Positions 57,889-64,000 of a stretch of DNA of 64,000 bases are shown here, in pieces (position 1 is the stretch's first letter; each line of letters starts with the position of its first letter). Source of the stretch: Micromonospora marina (GTDB lineage: Bacteria; Actinomycetota; Actinomycetes; Mycobacteriales; Micromonosporaceae); the NCBI RefSeq assembly GCF_900091565.1, contig NZ_FMCV01000004.1, forward strand, positions 62,001-126,000, read 5' to 3'. Made by a program: the position numbers and the translations under genes. The notes beneath the pieces were generated by a model. It was not told the DNA's origin. It did not search any database and was given only the letters and a program-made list of their open reading frames with translations.

Positions 57889-58083
57889 ATGAGCTTCACC
57901 GACAAGGCGAAGAACAAGGCCCAGGAGATGAGCGGCATGGCCAAGGAGCGCATCGGCGACGTGACCGACAACGAGCGGTTGCGGGCCGAGGGCGCCTCCG
58001 AGCAGAGCACGGCGCGCGCCCGGCAGGCCGGGGAGCACGCCAAGCAGGCGGGCCGCGACGTCAAGGACGCCTTCGACAAGTGA
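57889..58083 (+). CDS. CsbD-like stress protein
   Basis: Very hydrophilic 64-residue protein of the CsbD type: MSFTDKAKNKAQEMSGMAKE, then ERIGDVTDNERLRAEG and a lysine/alanine-rich helix to the end. CsbD proteins accumulate under general stress in bacteria; molecular role unknown. Start is ATG 57889 with GAGGGAGGG upstream. A strong terminator follows the stop. Likely controlled by a stress sigma factor, but no clear promoter was recognised. Confidence 0.85.
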   Translation: MSFTDKAKNKAQEMSGMAKERIGDVTDNERLRAEGASEQSTARARQAGEHAKQAGRDVKDAFDK

Positions 58084-58091
58084 GTACGCGA

Positions 58092-58127
58092 ACGGCGGGC
58101 CACCTCTGCGATGAGGTGGCCCGCCGT
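58092..58127. terminator. terminator after CsbD-like gene
   Basis: ACGGCGGGCCACCTC pairs perfectly over 15 bases with its complement around the loop TGCGAT. It lies between the CsbD-like stop and the end of kamA on the other strand, so it can serve both. Confidence 0.8.
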
Positions 58128-58146
58128 CGTGCGCCTGCGGGTCCTG

Positions 58147-59553
58147 TCAGTCGTCCTTGTGCGCGAGCCACCAGGCCTGGCCGGCCTCGGGCAGCGTGTC
58201 GATCGGGTCGTAGTAGGCGTAGCGCTTGTTCAGTGCCTCCAGGTCCGCCGACTCGATCGAGGTGCGGTAGTTCTTGGTCCAGTACGAGATGCCGCGCTCA
58301 CGGTCGTAGTCGGTGAGCATGTGCACCCAGCGCTTGCCGACGAACGGCACGTCGCAGACGATCCGCGGGGTGGCGTAGCCGGGCAGGTAGCCCATGATGT
58401 CGTGCTGCAGCTGCTGGGCGTGCCAGACCGGGACGCGCCAGTGCTCGGCGTTGGGGATCATGTCGCACATGTAGAAGTAGTACGGCAGGATGCCCGCCTC
58501 GCCCTGCAGCGCGAAGCAGAGGTCGAGCAGGTCGGCGTTTGTCGCGTTGACGCCGCGCATGAGTACGCCCTGGTTGCGGACGTCGCGGACGCCGACGTCG
58601 AGTGCGGTCTGGGCGGCCTTGGCGACCAGCGGGGTCAGCGACTGGGCGTGGTTGACGTGGGTGTGGATGGCGAGGTTGACGCCGCGGCGGGCGGCGGTGC
58701 GGGCGACCCGTTCGAGGCCCTCGACCACGTCGGGCTGGAGCCAGTGCTGGGGCAGGCCCATGAGCGCCTTGGTGGCGAGCCGGATGTCGCGGATCGTCTC
58801 GATCTCCAGCAGGCGCATCAGGTACGACTCGAGGTTGCGCCACGGCACGTTGGCGACGTCGCCGCCGGAGACGACCACGTCGCGTACGCCGGGGTGGGCC
58901 TTGAGGTAGGTGATGTGGGCGTCGTAGCGGTCGACGGGCTTGAGGGTGAGCTTGAGCTTGTCGACGGCGGGGGTGGAGTTGCCGACGAGGTCCATGCGGG
59001 TGCAGTGGCCGCAGTACTGCGGGCAGGTGGAGAGCAGCTCGGCGAGGACCTTGGTGGGGTAGCGGTGGGTGAGACCCTCGGCGACCCACATGTCGTGTTC
59101 GTGGAGGCTGTCGCGGCTGGCGTACGGGTGTGACGGCCAGTCGGTGCGCCGGTCGGAGGCGACCGGGATCATGTAGCGGCGGATCGGGTCGGCGAGCAGC
59201 GCCTCGGTGCTCATCGGCTGATGCGGTGCCATGGTGTTGAGCATCTGCGGCGGCACCAGCATGGACATGGTGGCCAGGGCCTTCTGGTCGGCCTCCAGGT
59301 CGGCGTAGAAGGTCTCGTCGACGGTGTCGCCGAGGACGGCGCGCAGTTGCTTGATGTTCTTGACGCAGTTGACCCGCTGCCACTGGGCGCTCTCCCACTG
59401 GTCGCGGGTGACGTGGCGCCAGCCGGGGAAGCGGGTCCAGTCGGGTTCGACGAGGGGCGCGCGGCGGTATTCGTAGGGCTGTCCGGCGGCCGGGACGGTG
59501 GGCGGCGCGGTGCGGGGCGTCGGCATGGTCTCCACCGGTTGGGTCTGGGTCAC
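58147..59553 (-). CDS. kamA: lysine 2,3-aminomutase
   Basis: Radical SAM enzyme of 468 residues converting L-lysine to beta-lysine with PLP and a [4Fe-4S] cluster. The cluster cysteines are C177, C181 and C184 in CPQYCGHC. VVVSGGDVAN follows the fold order of the family, and K407 in DVPFVGKRW occupies the place of the PLP lysine. The conserved NCVKNIKQL lies near residue 62. Start is GTG 59553 with GGAGGGG upstream. Divergent from kdd across 145 bases. First step of lysine fermentation-type catabolism or a source of beta-lysine for natural products. Confidence 0.95.
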   Translation of the reverse strand: MTQTQPVETMPTPRTAPPTVPAAGQPYEYRRAPLVEPDWTRFPGWRHVTRDQWESAQWQRVNCVKNIKQLRAVLGDTVDETFYADLEADQKALATMSMLVPPQMLNTMAPHQPMSTEALLADPIRRYMIPVASDRRTDWPSHPYASRDSLHEHDMWVAEGLTHRYPTKVLAELLSTCPQYCGHCTRMDLVGNSTPAVDKLKLTLKPVDRYDAHITYLKAHPGVRDVVVSGGDVANVPWRNLESYLMRLLEIETIRDIRLATKALMGLPQHWLQPDVVEGLERVARTAARRGVNLAIHTHVNHAQSLTPLVAKAAQTALDVGVRDVRNQGVLMRGVNATNADLLDLCFALQGEAGILPYYFYMCDMIPNAEHWRVPVWHAQQLQHDIMGYLPGYATPRIVCDVPFVGKRWVHMLTDYDRERGISYWTKNYRTSIESADLEALNKRYAYYDPIDTLPEAGQAWWLAHKDD

Positions 59554-59579
59554 GGCCCCTCCTCGTCAGCGGGTGCGGG

Positions 59580-59594
59580 TTGATCAACAATTGT
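59580..59594. promoter_or_regulatory. palindromes in the kamA-kdd divergent promoter
   Basis: TTGATCAA (59580-59587) overlaps ACAATTGT (59587-59594), in a locally AT-rich 145-base region. Downstream, GGAAAA and TTTTCC (about 59605 and 59640) form a loose inverted repeat. These are candidate regulator sites, possibly for an Lrp-type protein. Confidence 0.45.
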
Positions 59595-59698
59595 GCAGGC
59601 TACTGGAAAATCTGCGGTGAAGAAATTAGTCTGCCGTAAGTTTTCCCGCGACGCGATCCCTGGCCGGGGGTTCGGGCGGCTGGACATAGGGGGTAGGC

Positions 59699-60760
59699 GT
59701 GACGTCACCGGTGGGTCTGCACCGAGTCGTGGAACCGGCGGGAGTGCTCCCGCAGGCGGCCTGGCGGCTGGACGCCGATCCGCGGATCGCGGCGAACGAG
59801 GTGCGGATCCGGGTCGAGCGGCTGAACCTTGACGCGGCGAGTTTCCGGCAGCTGGCGGAGAAGCACGGCGGCGACGGGGAGAAGGTCCGCGCCGAGGTGC
59901 TGGAGATCGTGTCGGCGCGGGGGAAGATGCAGAACCCGGTGACCGGTTCGGGCGGCATGCTGATCGGCACCGTCGAGGAGGCGGGCCGCCGGTCGCCGCT
60001 GGGGCTGAGGGCGGGTGACCGGGTGGCGACGCTCGTGTCGCTGACGCTGACGCCGCTGACGATCACCGACGGGCTGGCCCGCTGGGACGGGCGCAGCGAG
60101 CAGGTGCCGTGCGACGGGTACGCGATCCTGTTCGCCCGGTCGATCGCGGCGGTGCTGCCGCCGGACCTGCACCCCGAGTTGTCGCTCGCGGTGCTGGACG
60201 TGTGCGGGGCGCCGGCGTTGACGGCGCGGGTGGTGGCCGAGCAGGTGGCGCGGCGGTCCCGGGAGGGTGATCCGCGTCCGGTGTCGGTGGCGGTGATCGG
60301 CGGGGCGGGTAAGAGCGGGTCGTTGTCCCTCGCCGCGGCGCGGCGGGCGGGCGCCGCCCGTACCGTCGGGGTGGTTCCGGTGGCCGCGGAGCGGGACGCG
60401 CTGACGGCGGCCGGGCTGGCCGACGTGGTGGCGCTGGCGGATGCGCGGGATCCGGTGGGGTTGTCGACGGCGGTGACGACGGCGCTGGGGGTGCCGGCGG
60501 ACGTGACCGTGGTGTGCGTGGACGTGCCGGGGTGTGAGCACGGCGCGGTGCTGGCCACGGCGGACGGCGGTACGGTGGTCTTCTTCTCGATGGCGACGAG
60601 CTTCGCGGCGGCGGCGCTGGGCGCGGAGGGCCTGGCCGCGGATGTGACGATGCTGGTGGGCAACGGGTATGTGCCGGGGCACGCCACGCTGGCGTTGGAC
60701 CTGTTGCGGGCCGAGCCGGGGGTGCGCGGTCTGTTCGAGGCTCGTCTGGCGGCAGACTGA
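59699..60760 (+). CDS. kdd: L-erythro-3,5-diaminohexanoate dehydrogenase
   Basis: Dehydrogenase of 353 residues of the lysine fermentation pathway, oxidising 3,5-diaminohexanoate to 5-amino-3-oxohexanoate with NAD+. It has an alcohol-dehydrogenase-like Rossmann fold: VAVIGGAGKSGSLSLAAARR (about 199-218) binds NAD. The N-terminal GLHRVVEPAGVLPQAAWRLD and RLNLDAASFRQL are typical of Kdd. Start is GTG 59699. The position beside kamA and kamD supports the call. Confidence 0.93.
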   Translation: MTSPVGLHRVVEPAGVLPQAAWRLDADPRIAANEVRIRVERLNLDAASFRQLAEKHGGDGEKVRAEVLEIVSARGKMQNPVTGSGGMLIGTVEEAGRRSPLGLRAGDRVATLVSLTLTPLTITDGLARWDGRSEQVPCDGYAILFARSIAAVLPPDLHPELSLAVLDVCGAPALTARVVAEQVARRSREGDPRPVSVAVIGGAGKSGSLSLAAARRAGAARTVGVVPVAAERDALTAAGLADVVALADARDPVGLSTAVTTALGVPADVTVVCVDVPGCEHGAVLATADGGTVVFFSMATSFAAAALGAEGLAADVTMLVGNGYVPGHATLALDLLRAEPGVRGLFEARLAAD

Positions 60761-60764
60761 GACC

Positions 60765-62336
60765 ATGACGAACCCCTCGACGCTGTATCGCGGTGGAGTG
60801 CTGCACTGTCCGGCGGACCCGAGCGCGACGGCGCTGCTGGTGCGGGACGGGCGGATCGCCTGGTTGGGCACGGACGCGGACGTGCCGTCGGCGGACCGGG
60901 TGGTGGAGTTGGGCGGTGCGCTGGTGACGCCGGCGTTCGTGGACGCGCACGTGCACGCGACCGATACCGGGTTGGCGTTGTCGGGGCTGGATCTTTCGGC
61001 GGTGCGGTCGGCGGGTGAGCTGCTGGACGCGGTGTCGGCGTTCGCGGCGGGTCTGCCGGGTGACGCGGTGGTGCTGGGGCACGGCTGGGACGAGTCGGCG
61101 TGGGTGGACGCGGCGCTGCCGGATGCGGCGGAGCTGGATCGGGCGGCCGGTGGGCGGCGGGTGTATCTGTCGCAGGCGTCGATCCATTCGGCGCTGGTGT
61201 CGGCGGGGTTGCTGGCGGCGTGCCCGGAGGTGGTGGCGGCGGCCGGGTACGCCGCGTCGGGGTGGCTGCGGCGGGACGCGCATCACGTGGTGCGTGCGGC
61301 GGCGTTCGGGTCGGTTTCGCGGGCGCAGCGGGTGGCGGCGCAGCGGCGGGCCCTGGAGCACGCGGCGTCGCTGGGTGTCGCGGCGGTGCACGAGTGCGGC
61401 GGTCCGGACATCTCCGACGAGGAGGACTTCACCGGGCTGTTGGCGATCTCGGGGGCCGGGGTGCCGGAGGTGTACGGGTACTGGGGTGAGCTGCTGGGTG
61501 CGGCGAAGGCCCGGGAGTTGGGTGCGGTGGGTGCGGGTGGTGACCTGTTCGCCGACGGGGCGCTGGGGTCGCGGACGGCGCACGTGTCGGCGGCGTACCT
61601 GGACGGTGAGGCGGGGGCGTGCGGGCACGGGTACGTGTCGGCGGAGCAGGTGCGTGATCATCTGCTGGATTGCGCGGCGCACGGGTTGCAGGGCGGGTTC
61701 CACGCGATCGGGGACGCGGCGATCGGGACGGTGCTTGCGGGGTTCGGGCTGGCGGCGCGGTCGGTGGGTGTGGACCGGTTGCGGGCGGCCCGGCACCGGG
61801 TGGAGCACGCGGAGATCATGACCAAGGCGTTGATCGCCGGGTTCGTGGAGTACGGGATCGTGGCGTCGATGCAGCCGGCGTTCGACAGGTTGTGGGGCGG
61901 TGCGGGCCGGATGTACGAGTCGCGGCTGGGGTTGGCCCGTTCGCTGGAGTCGAATCCGATGGGTGCGATGCACGGGGTCGGGGTGGCGTTGGCGTTCGGG
62001 TCGGATTCGCCGGTGACGCCGGTTGATCCGTGGGGTTCGGTGCGGGCGGCGGCGGCGCATCACAATCCGGCGCAGCGGATGAGTGTGCGGGCGGCGTTCG
62101 CGGCGCACACGCGCGGCGGGTGGCGGGCGGTGCACCTGGACAACGAGGGTGTGCTGGCGTTGGGGGCGCCGGCGACGTTCGCGGTGTGGGACACCCCGGC
62201 GGGCGTGGAGCGGGGGCTGCCGGTGGTGCTGGCGGAGGATCCGGAGGTGCGGGGCGCGGACGATCCGACGCCGCTGCCGGTGTGCCGGGCCACTGTGTTG
62301 CGCGGTGACGTGATCTATCAGGAAGGGTCTTCGTGA
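60765..62336 (+). CDS. amidohydrolase (family 3, YtcJ-like) in the kam cluster
   Basis: Metal-dependent amidohydrolase of 523 residues. The HxH metal motif is FVDAHVHATD near residue 61-70, and late motifs GFHAIGDAAI, RHRVEHAEIM and AFGSDSPVTPVDPWG supply the other ligands. YtcJ-like members hydrolyse amides or cyclic amides. Start is ATG 60765, 4 bases after kdd; its stop overlaps the kamD start by 4. A substrate such as a cyclised or N-acylated diamino acid is a guess from context. Third positions favour G over C. Confidence 0.88.
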   Translation: MTNPSTLYRGGVLHCPADPSATALLVRDGRIAWLGTDADVPSADRVVELGGALVTPAFVDAHVHATDTGLALSGLDLSAVRSAGELLDAVSAFAAGLPGDAVVLGHGWDESAWVDAALPDAAELDRAAGGRRVYLSQASIHSALVSAGLLAACPEVVAAAGYAASGWLRRDAHHVVRAAAFGSVSRAQRVAAQRRALEHAASLGVAAVHECGGPDISDEEDFTGLLAISGAGVPEVYGYWGELLGAAKARELGAVGAGGDLFADGALGSRTAHVSAAYLDGEAGACGHGYVSAEQVRDHLLDCAAHGLQGGFHAIGDAAIGTVLAGFGLAARSVGVDRLRAARHRVEHAEIMTKALIAGFVEYGIVASMQPAFDRLWGGAGRMYESRLGLARSLESNPMGAMHGVGVALAFGSDSPVTPVDPWGSVRAAAAHHNPAQRMSVRAAFAAHTRGGWRAVHLDNEGVLALGAPATFAVWDTPAGVERGLPVVLAEDPEVRGADDPTPLPVCRATVLRGDVIYQEGSS

Positions 62337-63892
62337 CAGGGAAGCTTGGGCTGGATCCGGCGTTGGTCGCGCGGGCGCGGGAGTTGGCGCGCCGGGCCGG
62401 GCAGCCGGTGGTGGATCTGGCGCGCAGCCACACCACGGTGTCGGTGGAGCGGGCGGTGCTGCGGCTGGCCGGGGTGACCGGCGCGGACCCGGACGGTATT
62501 CCGTGGGTGAACCGGCTCGTGGACGCGGTGGTCGCGGATGTGGGGCTGGGGCACGGGGTGGCGGTGCCGGTGTTCGACGCGCTGGCGCGTGAGGGCATCG
62601 CGGATGTGACGTTGCTGGCGCAGAAGGCGGCGGCGGGGTCGGTGCGGTTCGCGCAGCCGTCGGGGAAGGCGGCGACGGCGGCTCGGCGGGCGTCGCGTAA
62701 GGCGGTCGCGGCGGGGATCCGGGCGATCGACCGGCGGCGCGCGGAGCGGGATCGCCTCGTCAAGCGGTTCGGGGATCCGCAACGGCGGCCGTGGATCTAC
62801 CTGATCGTGGCGACGGGTGACATCTACGAGGACATTCCGCAGGCGCAGGCGGCGGCGCGGGCGGGCGCCGATGTGATCGCGGTGATCCGGTCGACGGGGC
62901 AGTCGCTGCTGGACTACGTGCCGGAGGGCGCGACGCGGGAGGGGTTCGCGGGCACGTACGCGACGCAGGAGAACTTCCGGTTGATGCGGGCGGCGCTCGA
63001 TGAGACGTCGCGGGAGCTGGGCCGGTATGTGCGGTTGACGAACTACGCGTCGGGTCTGTGCATGCCGGAGATGGCGACGCTGGCCGGGTTGGAGCGTCTG
63101 GACATGATGCTCAACGACTCGATGTACGGGATCCTGTTCCGCGACATCAACCCGATTCGTACGTTCGTGGACCAGCGGTTCTCGCGGCAGGTGCACGCGC
63201 GGGCGGGGATCATCATCAACACCGGTGAGGACAACTACCTGACCACCGCTGATGCGGTGGACGAGGCGCACACGGTGACGGTGTCGCAGCTGCTCAACGA
63301 GTTCTTCGCGCACGAGGCGGGGCTGGCGGACTGGCAGTTGGGGCTGGGCCACGCGTTCGAGATCAACCCGGATGTGCCGGAGTCGTTCCGGTTGGAGTTG
63401 GCGCACGCGTTGCTGGCGCGGGAGTTGTTCCCGGACGCGCCGTTGAAGTGGATGCCGCCGACGAAGCACATGACCGGGGACGTGTTCCGGGGCAACCTGC
63501 TGGACGGGTTCTTCAACCTGGTGGGCACGATGACCGGGCAGGGGATCCTGCTGGTGGGGATGATGACCGAGGCGGTGGTGACGCCGTGGTTGTCGGACCG
63601 GGACATCGCGCTGCAGAACGTGCGGTACGTGCTGGGCGCGGCGGGCGGGTTGCACGAGGACTTCGTGCCGGCGCCGGGCGGGTTCATCCAGCAGCGGGCG
63701 CACCGGGTGCTCGGTGAGGCGGTGGATCTGCTGGAGCGCATCGGGGACCAGTCGTTGCTGACGGCGATCGCCGAGGGCACGTTCGGGATCATGAAGCGGC
63801 CGGCGGACCGGGGCAAGGGCCTCGATGGTGTGGCGCGGCACGAGGCGGACTACGACAACCCGGCCACCGAGATCCTGGAGCAACCCCGGTGA
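62333..63892 (+). CDS. kamD: lysine 5,6-aminomutase alpha subunit
   Basis: Large subunit (519 residues) of the adenosylcobalamin- and PLP-dependent aminomutase that moves the 6-amino group of beta-lysine to carbon 5. Typical D-lysine 5,6-aminomutase alpha sequences are RPWIYLIVATGDIYEDIPQA, YVPEGATREGF and the C-terminal ALQNVRYVLGAAGGLHEDF. Start is GTG 62333, overlapping the amidohydrolase stop. The beta subunit follows with a 4-base overlap. G-ending and TTG codons are frequent. Confidence 0.95.
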   Translation: MTGKLGLDPALVARARELARRAGQPVVDLARSHTTVSVERAVLRLAGVTGADPDGIPWVNRLVDAVVADVGLGHGVAVPVFDALAREGIADVTLLAQKAAAGSVRFAQPSGKAATAARRASRKAVAAGIRAIDRRRAERDRLVKRFGDPQRRPWIYLIVATGDIYEDIPQAQAAARAGADVIAVIRSTGQSLLDYVPEGATREGFAGTYATQENFRLMRAALDETSRELGRYVRLTNYASGLCMPEMATLAGLERLDMMLNDSMYGILFRDINPIRTFVDQRFSRQVHARAGIIINTGEDNYLTTADAVDEAHTVTVSQLLNEFFAHEAGLADWQLGLGHAFEINPDVPESFRLELAHALLARELFPDAPLKWMPPTKHMTGDVFRGNLLDGFFNLVGTMTGQGILLVGMMTEAVVTPWLSDRDIALQNVRYVLGAAGGLHEDFVPAPGGFIQQRAHRVLGEAVDLLERIGDQSLLTAIAEGTFGIMKRPADRGKGLDGVARHEADYDNPATEILEQPR

Positions 63893-64000
63893 GTGAGAAG
63901 ACTGTCGTGCGGCCGTACGGGGACACCACCGGTGACGGGATGGTGCAGGTGTCGTTCACGTTGCCGGTGCCGCACGACAAGCGGGCCGAGGGCGCGGCGG
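63889..64000 (+). CDS. kamE: lysine 5,6-aminomutase beta subunit, start only
   Basis: The first 37 codons of the cobalamin-binding partner of KamD: VSEKTVVRPYGDTTGDGM and VQVSFTLPVPHDKRAEGAA. The gene starts at GTG 63889 inside the kamD stop and is cut by the window end. The expected cobalamin histidine and PLP lysine lie beyond the edge. Confidence 0.9.
   Translation, partial: MSEKTVVRPYGDTTGDGMVQVSFTLPVPHDKRAEGAA

Noticed and set aside
1..64000. tRNA, rRNA, riboswitch, CRISPR array, transposase or integrase
   Set aside because: Looked for by eye; no cloverleaf, regularly spaced repeat or transposase motif was recognised. Absence is not proven without covariance-model searches.

Overview
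The window is very GC-rich with strongly C/G-ending codons, frequent GTG starts and genes packed end to end. This fits a filamentous actinomycete. The gene content (lysine 2,3-aminomutase cluster, HelR with a rifamycin-type palindrome, WXG100/CpnT-like toxin module, many TetR/ABC pairs) suggests a Micromonospora or close relative. This identification is inferred from gene content and style, not from a marker gene. No rRNA, tRNA, CRISPR array or insertion sequence was recognised.

Region 0-20.5 kb is ordinary chromosome: a DHA2 drug exporter, a LabA-like NYN/LOTUS protein, a MOSC protein, an ECF sigma factor with a convergent zinc anti-sigma factor, a CaiB-type CoA transferase, an aldo/keto reductase divergent from its probable TetR regulator (two tandem palindromes between them), an alpha/beta hydrolase, a GNAT enzyme, an ABC exporter pair, an Asp-box protein overlapping a MoaD-like protein ending in GG, a beta-propeller lipoprotein, a NUDIX enzyme, an arginase-fold protein that has lost both histidine metal ligands, and a methyltransferase. 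Two decayed gene ends lie between them (an AMP-forming acyl-CoA synthetase and a sugar phosphate isomerase).

Region 20.6-29.8 kb looks accessory. It holds a DUF2075 helicase with an N-terminal nuclease-like motif, a small unknown protein, a DUF7019-like protein with a 1152-residue kinase-TPR-WD40 protein, an unknown protein, and a WXG100 / CpnT-like / EndoU nuclease toxin module. The toxin is fused in frame to a probable immunity protein through a run of seven G. Removing one G would restore two separate genes.

Region 29.8-43.5 kb has a PLP decarboxylase, a DrrAB-type ABC exporter with a palindromic operator, helR preceded by a perfect 25-base palindrome with the core of the rifamycin-associated element, a TetR regulator, a WYL regulator divergent from a DinB protein, a PatB-like lyase, a GNAT gene that reads into its neighbour, a frameshifted MOSC gene and an AidB-type acyl-CoA dehydrogenase.

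Region 43.5-50.8 kb is one long operon: a dipeptide/oligopeptide ABC importer (binding protein, two permeases, two ATPases) followed by gamma-glutamyltransferase, suggesting uptake and hydrolysis of gamma-glutamyl peptides. Region 51-58 kb has sthA, a chitinase remnant, an FkbM methyltransferase, YccF, an M24 peptidase-acyl-CoA dehydrogenase-DUF433 string, an Lrp regulator, a histidine phosphatase and a CsbD-like stress protein.

Region 58.1 kb to the end is the beta-lysine route: kamA divergent from kdd, an amidohydrolase, kamD and the first 112 bases of kamE. Lysine would be converted to beta-lysine, then 3,5-diaminohexanoate, then the 3-oxo acid; the remaining cleavage genes are expected just beyond the window. 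A 70-base inverted repeat occurs twice (3.2 and 50.9 kb), each time between two converging genes.
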